From Tateyamaria sp947503385 (GTDB taxonomy: Bacteria; Pseudomonadota; Alphaproteobacteria; Rhodobacterales; Rhodobacteraceae), in contig NZ_JBNFZM010000001.1 in assembly GCF_051195235.1 (NCBI RefSeq), positions 248,001 to 312,000 of the forward strand: DNA of 64,000 bases, written 5' to 3'. The translations under genes were made by a program, and so were the position numbers. The notes beneath the pieces are model-generated. The model was not told the origin of the DNA. It was given only the letters and a program-made list of their open reading frames with translations, and did not search any database. Positions 24,857-33,578 of the stretch are shown piece by piece; the stretch's first letter is position 1, and each line of letters opens with the position of its first letter.

Positions 24857-26167
24857 TCAGACTTTGCCTTTCCACGGGATCAGCCAGTTTTCCAGCGCCC
24901 GCATCCCGACTTCGATGGCAAAACCAATGATACCGATGATGATGATGCCGACGATGATGATATCGGTCAGCTGGAACTTGGACGCCGTCACGATCATCTT
25001 GCCGAGACCCACATTCGCCGCGACCAGCTCTGCCGCGACAACCGTGCCCCAACAGACCCCCATCGCCACCCGCGCGCCGGTAAAGATGTCCGGCAAAGAG
25101 TTTGGCACGATCACCTTGGACAGAATCTGCCACTTGGACGCGCCCAGCGAATAGGCTGCGTGGACCTTGGAAATGGCGACGCCTGACACACCGGATCGCG
25201 CCGCAATGATCATGATCCACAAAGCCGCAAGGAACAGCAGAACCACCTTGCCGACCTCACCAATCCCAAACCAGATGATGATCAGCGGGATAAGGGCAAG
25301 CGGCGGAATGGGCCGCATGAATTCCACGATCGGGTCAAACCACCCGCGCGCCCAGCCCGTAAGGCCCATTGCATAACCAATCGGTACACCAACGACGGCC
25401 CCGATCAGAAAACCCAGCACAACGCGTTTCAGCGAATACCAAGTGTGTTCAAGCAGGGTATAGCCCTGATACCCCTCTTGGTTCAGCCAGATAAAGCGCT
25501 GGAACACCACTTCGGGCGCGGGCAGGTACAGCCGCGCCATGCGCAGTCCCACCGCAGGCTCAAAGGTCGGCGTGCCTTTGTCCGTCAGACCAATCGTGCC
25601 TTCGGGCACCTTGATCTTGTCGCCGGGCGCAACGGGCTGCCCGTTGATGGCCACGACGGTTGAGCCATCGCGCTTGGACACTTCGTCGTTGGACCAGACA
25701 TTGATGACCTTGAACGAATAGCGGGCCACCGTGAGCCCGTCATTCTTGGCAAACCCTTCGCCGGGTTCCACCTCTGGTGCGTCGGGTTCGCGGCCCGGAT
25801 TGCCCTCCGCATCCAGCGTTTGCTGGATATCCTCGCGGTAGACGCGCATGGTTACGGTCGCATCGTCGCTTGTACCGTCCTCCAGTTGCGCGGTGTAGGT
25901 AAAGCTCATGTCACCCGAAAACGGGCCCGGAAATTTTGGCAGTGGAATCGCCGAATTGGTAAAGGCCACCCACAGCCAGAACACGGTGATGACCGACACA
26001 ACCGACGCGACCCGGTTGGCCGTAATCGCACTTTCGTCGCCAAAGGTGACGGTCTTGAGCTTGTTGAAACCCTTCTTCTCGAACGCACTTTTGAACACAA
26101 TGCGTGCCAGATAGAACGACCCAAAAAACGCGCCCACATAGAGCGCAAGGACAAGTAAACCGGTCAT
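24857..26167 (-). CDS. tauC: taurine ABC transporter permease with large periplasmic insertion
   Basis: 436 residues, about 150 longer than a usual TauC. One N-terminal helix (about 4-24) and a second (about 55-72) bracket a short loop. Then comes a soluble, acidic part (about 80-215, FTYTAQLEDGTSDDATVTMR, INGQPVAPGDKIKVPEGTIG), followed by the standard BPD_transp_1 domain (about 230-430; LIGAVVGVPIGYAMGL, and the ATPase-contact loop in AYSLGASKWQILSKVIVPNS). It forms the membrane channel with TauB. Its ATG overlaps the tauB stop (26164-26167). Confidence 0.9.
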   Translation of the reverse strand: MTGLLVLALYVGAFFGSFYLARIVFKSAFEKKGFNKLKTVTFGDESAITANRVASVVSVITVFWLWVAFTNSAIPLPKFPGPFSGDMSFTYTAQLEDGTSDDATVTMRVYREDIQQTLDAEGNPGREPDAPEVEPGEGFAKNDGLTVARYSFKVINVWSNDEVSKRDGSTVVAINGQPVAPGDKIKVPEGTIGLTDKGTPTFEPAVGLRMARLYLPAPEVVFQRFIWLNQEGYQGYTLLEHTWYSLKRVVLGFLIGAVVGVPIGYAMGLTGWARGWFDPIVEFMRPIPPLALIPLIIIWFGIGEVGKVVLLFLAALWIMIIAARSGVSGVAISKVHAAYSLGASKWQILSKVIVPNSLPDIFTGARVAMGVCWGTVVAAELVAANVGLGKMIVTASKFQLTDIIIVGIIIIGIIGFAIEVGMRALENWLIPWKGKV

Positions 26168-26970
26168 GCGCTTTCCTCCGTGCGGCCCATAATCTCTTCT
26201 TCCATGTTCCAGATCATCTCGAGGATTTCCTCGCGTGTCGGCGCGTATTCGGGATCCTTTTTAACCTCGCGCAGATCATTGCCCACGCCCATGTCCGCAA
26301 AGGGCAAGCGGTATTCCTTGTGCACCCGACCGGGCCGTGGAGCCATGACCAACAGACGTTCCCCCAGCAGCAGTGCCTCTTCGACAGAGTGGGTGATCAG
26401 GATGATCGTCTTGCCCGTGTCTTTCCACAGGTCGAGCACGAGGCTCTGCATTTTTTCACGGGTCAGTGCATCCAGCGCGCCCAGCGGTTCGTCCATCAGG
26501 ATCACGTCCGGGTCATTGGCCAGACAGCGGGCCAAAGCCACACGCTGCTGCATCCCTCCAGAGAGTTCGTATACCGCCTTTTCCTTGAAATCCTGAAGAC
26601 CGACGACGTCGAGCAGGTGTTCCACGTTTTCCTTGCTCTCAGCGCGGCTCATGCCCTTCATATCAGGGCCAAAACTCACATTGTCCCGCACGCTCATCCA
26701 TTCGAACAGCGCGCCTTGCTGAAACACCATCCCACGCTCGGGGCCGGGGCCATGGACCACTTCGTCTTCCAGCATTATCTGGCCTTCGGTCGGGGCCAAA
26801 AAGCCCGCAACGATATTCAAAAGCGTGGTCTTGCCACAGCCCGAGGGGCCAAGCACACTCATCAATTCGCCGGACTTGATGTCCAGCGTCACGTTTTTCA
26901 GCGCCTGAACGTGACCGCCATTGGGCAGGTCAAAGCGCATCGAAATATCTTTTATGAGAAGTTCGGACAC
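26164..26970 (-). CDS. tauB: taurine ABC transporter ATP-binding protein
   Basis: 268 residues: Walker A GPSGCGKTTLLN, Q loop MVFQQGALFEW, signature LSGGMQQRVALARCL, Walker B DVILMDEPLGALD, switch His in LITHSVEEAL. It belongs to the nitrate/sulfonate/taurine group of importer ATPases and powers TauC. It is separated from tauA by a hairpin terminator and overlaps tauC by 4 bp. Confidence 0.95.
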   Translation of the reverse strand: MSELLIKDISMRFDLPNGGHVQALKNVTLDIKSGELMSVLGPSGCGKTTLLNIVAGFLAPTEGQIMLEDEVVHGPGPERGMVFQQGALFEWMSVRDNVSFGPDMKGMSRAESKENVEHLLDVVGLQDFKEKAVYELSGGMQQRVALARCLANDPDVILMDEPLGALDALTREKMQSLVLDLWKDTGKTIILITHSVEEALLLGERLLVMAPRPGRVHKEYRLPFADMGVGNDLREVKKDPEYAPTREEILEMIWNMEEEIMGRTEESA

Positions 26971-27014
26971 GGGGGTCCCCCTCTTGCCAGGGTGGGCCGC
27001 TCTGATGCCAGAGC

Positions 27015-27050
27015 GAAAAAAGGGTGGGCGCGTTCAAGTCGCGCCCACCC
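27015..27050 (-). terminator. hairpin terminator between tauA and tauB
   Basis: GGGTGGGCGCG and CGCGCCCACCC give an 11-pair stem with loop TTCAAGT. On the minus strand TTTTTT follows at once. It sits 14 bp after the tauA stop and 45 bp before tauB, so it should reduce TauB/TauC relative to the binding protein. Confidence 0.9.
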
Positions 27051-27063
27051 CGAAAGTCCGTGA

Positions 27064-28068
27064 TTACTTGGCGTCTGTCAGAGGCTCAGCGTTCACGTTG
27101 TCTGCATAGGATGCTTTGGCCGCGTCGATGGAACCGGCTGCCACAAAGACGTCTGCAACGCCTTTCATAAAGGTCGCAGCGTTGCCGCCCAGCCAGCTTG
27201 AGCCCAGCTGTTCGTCGACTGTCGGGAACACGAATGTGGACAGGGTCGATGCCGCATCTTCTTCGGACATACCCGCATCCTTGGCGATCACCGGCAGCAT
27301 TTTCGCGTGGTTGGATTCGTCCGCCCACATCGCGTTTGCTTCGGCTGTCACGGCGAGGAACTGCGACACCAGTTCGCCTTCTTCGGCGACGAAAGATGTC
27401 GGCGCGGTTGTCGCGTCAAACACCAGAATGCCCAGCTCGGTTTTCTCGGCGCCGGTCAGCAACACGTTGCCGGACCCCAGCATACGACGCAGCGCGCCAC
27501 CCCAGCCACAGGCCATGTCGACGGCACCCTGGCTCAGCGCTGCTTCGCCTTCGGCAGGTGCCATGTCCACGATGTCGAGGCTGTCGAGGGAGACGTTGAA
27601 GTGCTCCATCTGCTTGAGGAAACCGTAATGCGCGGCTGTCCCCAGCGGCACGGCCACTTTCTTGCCGGCCAGTTCGGCTGCGCTGTCCTTGTCGATCTCC
27701 AGATCGGCGCGCACAACGCAGTTGTCGTTGTCCGCATAGGACACGGCCACGTCAAGCACCTGAAGGTCCTGACCCGCGGATGTTGCAACCACGAAGGGCG
27801 GGATGCCCTGGCTCACCGACAACTGCACGTCGCCAGACGCCATCGCCGCGGACATCGCGGTGCCAGTGTCAAAGCTCACCCAGTTGATCTTGGTGCCCAT
27901 GGCTTCTTCGTACATGCCTGTTTCTTTGGCAAACTGGAACGGCATCGGCCATTCGAGGAAGTAGGCGACGGTGATCTCGCCGCCGTGGCCTGCGGCCACT
28001 GCGCCTTGTGCACCGGCCAGCATCGCCGTCGCTGCAACCGCACCCATCAGCTTGGTTTTGAAAGTCAT
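27064..28068 (-). CDS. tauA: taurine ABC transporter substrate-binding protein
   Basis: 334 residues with a signal peptide (MGAVAATAMLAGAQGAVA) and a periplasmic-binding fold of the taurine/nitrate/SsuA group: GEITVAYFLEWPMPFQFAKE, VSFDTGTAMSAAMASGDVQL, AELAGKKVAVPLGTAAHYGF. It captures taurine in the periplasm and delivers it to TauBC. It is the first gene of the minus-strand tau operon and divergent from tpa, the first enzyme of taurine breakdown, which supports the substrate. Confidence 0.93.
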   Translation of the reverse strand: MTFKTKLMGAVAATAMLAGAQGAVAAGHGGEITVAYFLEWPMPFQFAKETGMYEEAMGTKINWVSFDTGTAMSAAMASGDVQLSVSQGIPPFVVATSAGQDLQVLDVAVSYADNDNCVVRADLEIDKDSAAELAGKKVAVPLGTAAHYGFLKQMEHFNVSLDSLDIVDMAPAEGEAALSQGAVDMACGWGGALRRMLGSGNVLLTGAEKTELGILVFDATTAPTSFVAEEGELVSQFLAVTAEANAMWADESNHAKMLPVIAKDAGMSEEDAASTLSTFVFPTVDEQLGSSWLGGNAATFMKGVADVFVAAGSIDAAKASYADNVNAEPLTDAK

Positions 28069-28331
28069 AGTGTTTCTCCCGTGTTATTGCGCAGGTTACC
28101 CCCACGCATCGATCTTAGCGGGCGGTGTCCCGCCTCTGTCGGGCCGCGTTTTCGCGGCGCTGGCCGGATCGGAGCCGATAATGCCCGCCGTTTCAACGCA
28201 AAAACGCGTATGGCCGCACAATTTGGCTCAGCCAACACTGGCATGAAGATTCGCGAAAACCAGCGCATCTGCCTGAAAAACAGGACATTTCGGCGCAATT
28301 CCCGTGTTGCGACCGGGGTTGACCCCATCAA

Positions 28332-28364
28332 CTGGCTTTACTTACGGGGCAAATCTGGCCCTAC
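28332..28364 (+). promoter_or_regulatory. probable TauR operator upstream of tpa (and tauABC)
   Basis: Two direct repeats, CTGGCTTTAC at 28332-28341 and CTGGCCCTAC at 28355-28364, start exactly 23 bp apart. The same motif with the same 23-bp phase lies before xsc. The form is close to the CTGGACYTAA repeats reported for TauR of Rhodobacter capsulatus. They lie 95 bp before tpa. Confidence 0.8.
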
Positions 28365-28459
28365 TTACATGACCAGATTCTAGGCGATTGTGTGCCGCAG
28401 CGCTGATCTTGGCCCCTGAATTCGTGGGCAAGCGCGTATCCTTAGGAAAGGTCAGGACA

Positions 28460-29857
28460 ATGATGGACGGGACGTTCAACGAAAACGATATCAGCCGTGT
28501 GATCGAGGCGGACCGCGCCAACGTCTGGCATCACCTCATCCAGCACCAGCCATTCTTTACCGGTGCCGACCCCAAGATCATCGTCGAGGGGAAGGGTCTG
28601 CGCGTTTGGGACCAAAAAGGGATCGAACATATCGACGCCGTATCGGGCGGTGTCTGGACCGTAAATGTGGGCTATGGCCGCGAATCCATGGGCGATGCCG
28701 TGCGCGATGCCATCGTGAAGATGAACTTTTTTGGCGGCACCGTCGGTTCAATCCCCGGCGCGCTTTTTGCCGAAAAACTGCTGACCAAGATGCCGGGCCT
28801 CAGCCGCGTCTACTATGCCAACTCCGGTTCCGAGGCGAATGAGAAGGCATTCAAGCTGGTGCGCCAGATTGCGCACAAGAAATACGGCGGCAAAAAGCAC
28901 AAGATCCTCTACCGCGACCGCGACTACCACGGCTCCACCCTCGCCACGATGTCCGCGGGCGGGCAGGACGAACGCAACGCGCAATACGGCCCCTTTGCCC
29001 CCGGTTTCATTCGCGTTCCCCACTGCATGGAGTACCGCAAGCACGAACAGGACGGCGCGCCCGAACAGAATTACGGCGAATGGGCCGCGGATCAGATCGA
29101 ACAGGTCATCCTGCGCGAAGGCCCCGACACCGTGGGTGCCCTCTGCCTTGAGCCTGTCACCGCAGGCGGCGGCGTGATCGAAGCACCGGACGGCTACTGG
29201 CCGCGCGTTCAGGAAATCTGCAAGAAATACGACATCCTGCTTCATATCGACGAGGTTGTGTGCGGGATCGGGCGCACCGGCACGTGGTTCGGCTACCAGC
29301 ATTACGGCATCCAGCCTGACATGGTGTCGATGGCCAAAGGCGTTGCCTCGGGTTACGCCGCTATCTCGTGCCTCGCCACGACCGAAGCGGTGTTTGATCT
29401 GTTCAAGGACGACGCGTCGGACCACCTGAATTACTTCCGCGACATCTCCACCTTTGGCGGCTGCACCGCAGGCCCGGCGGCAGCGCTGGAGAATATGCGG
29501 ATCATCGAGGACGAAGACCTGCTGGGCAACACCATTGCGATGGGTGACTACATGCTCGACAAGCTGGCGGAGTTGAAAGACAAGCACGCCGTGATCGGTG
29601 ACGTGCGTGGCAAGGGCCTGTTTCTCGGTGCCGAACTGGTCGCTGACCGCGACACCAAGGAACCGGCAGCCGAAGCGATGGTACAGGCGGTGGTCAAGGA
29701 TTGCATGGGGCAGGCTGTCATCATTGGCGCCACGAACCGTTCGATCCCGACGCGCAACAACACGCTGTGTTTCTCGCCCGCCTTGATCGCGACCAAAGAC
29801 GACATCAACCAGATCGTCGACGCAGTGGACGGCGCCCTGACCCGCGTATTCGGCTAA
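28460..29857 (+). CDS. tpa: taurine:pyruvate aminotransferase
   Basis: 465 residues, class III PLP enzyme: VYYANSGSEANEKAFKLVRQ, RDRDYHGSTLATMSAGGQ, LLHIDEVVCGIGRTG, and DMVSMAKGVASGYAAISCL, whose Lys forms the Schiff base. The N-terminal DISRVIEADRANVWHHLIQH is typical of Tpa. It converts taurine plus pyruvate to sulfoacetaldehyde and alanine. ATG 28460 is used; the next codon is also ATG. It is divergent from tauA and carries a TauR operator upstream. Confidence 0.95.
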   Translation: MMDGTFNENDISRVIEADRANVWHHLIQHQPFFTGADPKIIVEGKGLRVWDQKGIEHIDAVSGGVWTVNVGYGRESMGDAVRDAIVKMNFFGGTVGSIPGALFAEKLLTKMPGLSRVYYANSGSEANEKAFKLVRQIAHKKYGGKKHKILYRDRDYHGSTLATMSAGGQDERNAQYGPFAPGFIRVPHCMEYRKHEQDGAPEQNYGEWAADQIEQVILREGPDTVGALCLEPVTAGGGVIEAPDGYWPRVQEICKKYDILLHIDEVVCGIGRTGTWFGYQHYGIQPDMVSMAKGVASGYAAISCLATTEAVFDLFKDDASDHLNYFRDISTFGGCTAGPAAALENMRIIEDEDLLGNTIAMGDYMLDKLAELKDKHAVIGDVRGKGLFLGAELVADRDTKEPAAEAMVQAVVKDCMGQAVIIGATNRSIPTRNNTLCFSPALIATKDDINQIVDAVDGALTRVFG

Positions 29858-30146
29858 GGCGTACGCCACACCGGCAAATGGATAGGCCGCCATGCACATG
29901 GCGGCTTGGACCCAAAAAACGCAACTCCGTCTTGGTAGCGTCTGCATGTAGTGTCTATCAGGGCGCACGCTGTGATACGGGCACTCCGCCGACGTTCCGG
30001 CGTCGGGTGCAAGCGCTGGGTCCGGGCACGATGCCCCTTGGCATCGTTTCAGATGAATCCCTGCTGTGAATGAACCAAGATGAATTGCAGCTTGCCGACC
30101 GGGCAACGGTATTTCTTACGCACTGTCCCCGGGTCGTCCGCCCGCA
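29858..30146. other. 289-bp spacer after tpa with an inverted repeat
   Basis: No coding frame is convincing. GCCGCCATG and CATGGCGGC (29886-29905) form a near-perfect palindrome with a 2-base centre, 28 bp after the tpa stop. It lacks a T run, so it may be a transcript end or a protein site. The rest, up to the LysR stop, shows nothing clear. Confidence 0.45.
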
Positions 30147-31013
30147 TCATATGGCGTCCGACAGAAATGTGATGAGCGACCTTACGCGATAGGGCAGCCG
30201 TTCCCGCGATGGATACGCGAGGACGATTTCCTGTGGTTCTACTTCGAAAGTCGTGAGAATAGGGACCAGTTTTCCCGCAGCGATGCCATTGCTGAAATAG
30301 TTTTCCGCAAGCCGCGCAAGGCCAAGACCCGCCTCACAGGCGGCAGCGAGGGCCACACCATTGTTGCTTGACCATCTGGTGCTCACTTTGACCTCATAGG
30401 GGGCCGCGCCCTCGCAGAACATCCATCGCTGGCCCGTCGCCGCCAGACAGGCATGTTGGGTCAACTGACTGGGATGCCCGGGTGGCTCATGCTCTGCCAG
30501 ATAGTTCGGCGATGCGCAGACCATCATGCGACGGGCTCCGATTTTTCGCACCACCAGATCAGGGTCGGCGGGCATCCCATGACGGATTGCAAGGTCGAAC
30601 CCCTCGCGCACCAGATCCACGCGCCGATCGGTTATGTCCAGTTCGATTTCCACATGTGGATGCTGTGCCGCAAAGGCTGCCAACTGGCGGCTGACCCACG
30701 TTTCCGCAAACAGACCGCCCGCTGCAATGCGCAGCCTGCCTTTGACAAGGTTTTGCTGCTCAGCAAGGTCCGCCTCCAGTGTGTCAATGTCATCAAGTAT
30801 GGCTGTCGCCCGCTCAAAATAGCGCGCGCCGATGTCCGTAAGGTTCACGCTGCGCGTCGTACGATGCAACAAACGGACGCCCAACCGCGCCTCAAGATCA
30901 GCAACCCGCCTGCTGACGAACGAGGCCGATACACCAAGCGCCTCGCTGGCGCGGGTAAAGCCGCCTTCGCTCACAACCGCACAAAATTCTGCAAGCCCAT
31001 CCAAGTGACGCAT
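30147..31013 (-). CDS. LysR-family transcriptional regulator
   Basis: 288 residues: N-terminal winged helix (about 5-62; FCAVVSEGGFTRASEALGVS, SRRVADLEARLGVRLLHRTT) and a substrate-binding-like effector domain (about 90-285; GRLRIAAGGLFAETWVSRQL, VDLVREGFDLAIRHG). It belongs to the large group related to DsdC/CrgA-type proteins. It is divergent from a three-gene block (SnoaL, DJ-1/PfpI, EamA) with 109 bp between starts, so those are its likely targets. Confidence 0.92.
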   Translation of the reverse strand: MRHLDGLAEFCAVVSEGGFTRASEALGVSASFVSRRVADLEARLGVRLLHRTTRSVNLTDIGARYFERATAILDDIDTLEADLAEQQNLVKGRLRIAAGGLFAETWVSRQLAAFAAQHPHVEIELDITDRRVDLVREGFDLAIRHGMPADPDLVVRKIGARRMMVCASPNYLAEHEPPGHPSQLTQHACLAATGQRWMFCEGAAPYEVKVSTRWSSNNGVALAAACEAGLGLARLAENYFSNGIAAGKLVPILTTFEVEPQEIVLAYPSRERLPYRVRSLITFLSDAI

Positions 31014-31122
31014 TATTTTTCCTGAGCAATAATCCTTGAACTATTTACCGCCTTAATCTGTCTCTCGGCAATGGATAGCTTTCTCTCATCAGACAAACGC
31101 ACACCAAACAAGGAAGCACACC

Positions 31123-31557
31123 ATGTCCACACAACCGCAAACCGTAGCCGAAATTGCTGCTACGCTGTTCGACCGTTACCGCGCACAGGACGTGCCGGCG
31201 ATGATCGAGATGTTCGAACCTGAAGGCATCGTTGAATACGTACCATTTGCTCTTGCTGGTCCTGTCGAACAGGTCGGGCCCGGCAGTTGGGGCGTCCTGA
31301 TCGACAGCTTCCCCAACCTGTCGAACACGGTGCATTCGATCACGGCAGATGCCAGTGGCCGCAAGGCGTACGTCGATGTCGATGTGTCCGGCACTCAAGA
31401 GAAAGAGGCATTTGGCGTTCCGAGCCGGGGACATGCCTACACCGTCCGTCACCTGTTTGTCTTGGACACAAACGATGACGGCAAGATCACGCACATGACC
31501 GCATTCTGGGACAACGTCGATTGGTTCCGCCAATTGGGCAAAACGACCATCGACTGA
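31123..31557 (+). CDS. SnoaL-like (NTF2-fold) protein
   Basis: 144 residues, one cone-shaped NTF2-like domain: TVAEIAATLFDRYRAQDVPA, MFEPEGIVEYVPFALAG, TVRHLFVLDTNDDGKITHMT, FWDNVDWFRQLGK. Members act as small isomerases, hydrolases or binding proteins; no catalytic residues can be assigned. First gene of the block divergent from LysR, followed after 45 bp by a DJ-1/PfpI gene. Confidence 0.82.
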   Translation: MSTQPQTVAEIAATLFDRYRAQDVPAMIEMFEPEGIVEYVPFALAGPVEQVGPGSWGVLIDSFPNLSNTVHSITADASGRKAYVDVDVSGTQEKEAFGVPSRGHAYTVRHLFVLDTNDDGKITHMTAFWDNVDWFRQLGKTTID

Positions 31558-31602
31558 AACCGAACCCCCTCAAAACGCAGATAAACCCACAAGGCACACC
31601 CC

Positions 31603-32295
31603 ATGACCAACCCTCGTATCCTCATCGTTCTGACATCTCACGATCAACTCGGCGATACCGGCGAAAAAACCGGTTTCTGGCTGGAAGAATTCGCCGCCCC
31701 CTACTACGTGTTCCGCGACGCGGGCGCAGAGGTCACGCTGGCCTCGGTCGCAGGTGGACAGCCTCCGGTCGATCCCAAAAGCGCGCTGCCGGAATGGCAA
31801 TCGGATCAGACGCGTCGCTTTGACGCCGACACCGCCGCCCGCAAGGCTTTGGGCAACACGACACCAATTGCCAACATCGACGCCGGTGACTTTGACGCAG
31901 TCTTTTTCCCCGGCGGGCACGGACCAATGTGGGACTTTCCCGGCAACCAGACATTGGCGCATTTGATCGAGGCCTTTGACGAAGAGGGCAAACCGGTTGG
32001 CGCAGTCTGTCATGGCCCGGTGGCCCTTGTCGCCGCGCGAAAGGCAGATGGAACGCCTTTGGTTGCAGGGAAAACCGTCAGCGCCTTCACCAATGGCGAA
32101 GAAGACGCTGTCGGGCTAAGTGACGTCGTCCCGTTCCTGCTGGAAGATCGGTTGCGCGCACTTGGGGCCACAATCCGCAACGGCAAGGACTTTGCCGTCA
32201 ACGTGGTTACGGACGGCAATCTGGTGACCGGCCAAAATCCGCAATCCTCTGCCGAAGGCGCGCGCGGCATCCTCGCGCTGCTGAACCAAGCATAA
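31603..32295 (+). CDS. DJ-1/PfpI-family protein (Hsp31-like)
   Basis: 230 residues. The nucleophile elbow is VGAVCHGPVAL, with Cys next to His and Gly. AVFFPGGHGPMWDFPGNQTL is the preceding loop with the supporting acid region, and TGEKTGFWLEEFAAPYYVF fits the Hsp31/GATase1-like subgroup. Members remove glyoxal or methylglyoxal adducts or act as amidases. It is the middle gene of the LysR-linked block. Confidence 0.88.
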   Translation: MTNPRILIVLTSHDQLGDTGEKTGFWLEEFAAPYYVFRDAGAEVTLASVAGGQPPVDPKSALPEWQSDQTRRFDADTAARKALGNTTPIANIDAGDFDAVFFPGGHGPMWDFPGNQTLAHLIEAFDEEGKPVGAVCHGPVALVAARKADGTPLVAGKTVSAFTNGEEDAVGLSDVVPFLLEDRLRALGATIRNGKDFAVNVVTDGNLVTGQNPQSSAEGARGILALLNQA

Positions 32296-32323
32296 CCTCA
32301 CGCAAATTCAGTCAGGACATCCC

Positions 32324-33259
32324 ATGTCACATGTCGCCACAGTTGCTCCACAGACCCGTGCATTTTCCCCGATCCACACAGGCGTGTTGGCGGGGCTGGT
32401 GGCCGCGGTAATCTGGGGTGCCTACCTTTCTCTGTCGAGGGCCGGTGTCGCGTCCGGGCTGGACGGGTTCGATGTGGCCTTTTTGCGCTACGCCGTGGCG
32501 GGTCCTGTCATGGGGCTGGCCTGGGTCGCATTCAAATCCGGACAGCGCCCAGCCCTGCACCCGGGACAAGCCGTGGCGGTGGCCCTTCTCTTGGGCCCGC
32601 CGTTTGTGTTGCTCAGTGTTGGCGGCTACGCATATGCGCCGCTGGCGCATGGCGCAGTCATCCTGCCCGCAACGCTGACGCTTGCTGGCTTCATTTTGGC
32701 ACGGGTCTTTCTTGGGCAGCGGTTGTCCTTGGGACAGATCATCGGAGCGACCGCCATCTTGTCGGGTCTGGTTCTGATCGCAGGTCCAACCGTGCTTACG
32801 GGCTCCGCCTTGGCATTGCGCGGAGACGCGATGTTCGTTTTGGCAGGACTGTTCTGGGCGGGCTTCAGTGTCTTGCAGCAAAGGTGGAAGCTGAATGCGG
32901 TCGACGTCACGCTGGTTGTGTCGCTGGCAGGACTGGTGAGCGTTGTTCCGGCCTATCTTGTGCTCAGAGGACCAGAGGTATTGCTTGCCCTGCCGGCATC
33001 TATGCTTGCCACGCAGATTGTTGTGCAAGGCACCCTGTCCGGGATCATTGCAATGATTGCATTTGCTCAGGCCGTCAAACTGCTGGGGGCCGCAAAAGCT
33101 GCGACTTTCCCCGCGCTGGTTCCGGGTTTTGCACTATTGATCGGCATACCCCTGACGATGGAGATACCAGGCCCCCTGCAAGTTGCGGGACTGGCTGTTG
33201 TCGCGCTTGGCCTTCTTGTTGCGCTGACAGTGAGACGGTCGGAACCTGCAAGCGCATGA
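32324..33259 (+). CDS. EamA/DMT-family transporter
   Basis: 311 residues with ten membrane segments in two EamA repeats. The first has GLVAAVIWGAYLSLSRAGVA and YAPLAHGAVILPATLTLAGF; the second has FVLAGLFWAGFSVLQQRWKL and LLGAAKAATFPALVPGFALL. Such proteins usually export small metabolites by exchange or proton coupling. It ends the LysR-linked block, with 28 bp from the DJ-1 gene. Confidence 0.9.
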   Translation: MSHVATVAPQTRAFSPIHTGVLAGLVAAVIWGAYLSLSRAGVASGLDGFDVAFLRYAVAGPVMGLAWVAFKSGQRPALHPGQAVAVALLLGPPFVLLSVGGYAYAPLAHGAVILPATLTLAGFILARVFLGQRLSLGQIIGATAILSGLVLIAGPTVLTGSALALRGDAMFVLAGLFWAGFSVLQQRWKLNAVDVTLVVSLAGLVSVVPAYLVLRGPEVLLALPASMLATQIVVQGTLSGIIAMIAFAQAVKLLGAAKAATFPALVPGFALLIGIPLTMEIPGPLQVAGLAVVALGLLVALTVRRSEPASA

Positions 33260-33578
33260 TGATGGCTCAGTTGGCCGTCGCCGCGTTACGTGCGCCCGTT
33301 TTTGCAGCTTTTCAGAATGGTAGATTAACAGCCCGCGCAGCATCGGACGCCCTTTGCGAAAGCAACCAAACCCTCACCCTAACCGGTGCAACACGTTCCG
33401 TGTAACCAACTGGCACATGTGTGGTGTAAGGTTGAAACATCACGTGCGCTTGCGCGTACGATCCAAAAATGATACGTATTGTCTCATTAAGTGATGAATT
33501 GGTAAATCCGCCCAATGGGGTTTCAACTGCGCTTAATGCCAGTTTGCGGTTCACTTATATCCAGTGTAAGCTCGCTAC
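33260..33578. other. 319-bp spacer between the EamA gene and tauR
   Basis: No coding frame is convincing and the base composition is more A+T-rich than its surroundings (for example 33466-33500). It should hold the tauR promoter. No CTGGCYYTAM repeat pair was found here, so TauR may not control its own gene by that site. Confidence 0.5.

Noticed and set aside
28748..30106. 452-codon minus-strand frame over tpa and its downstream spacer
   Set aside because: Antisense to the well-supported tpa gene, with low-complexity composition.
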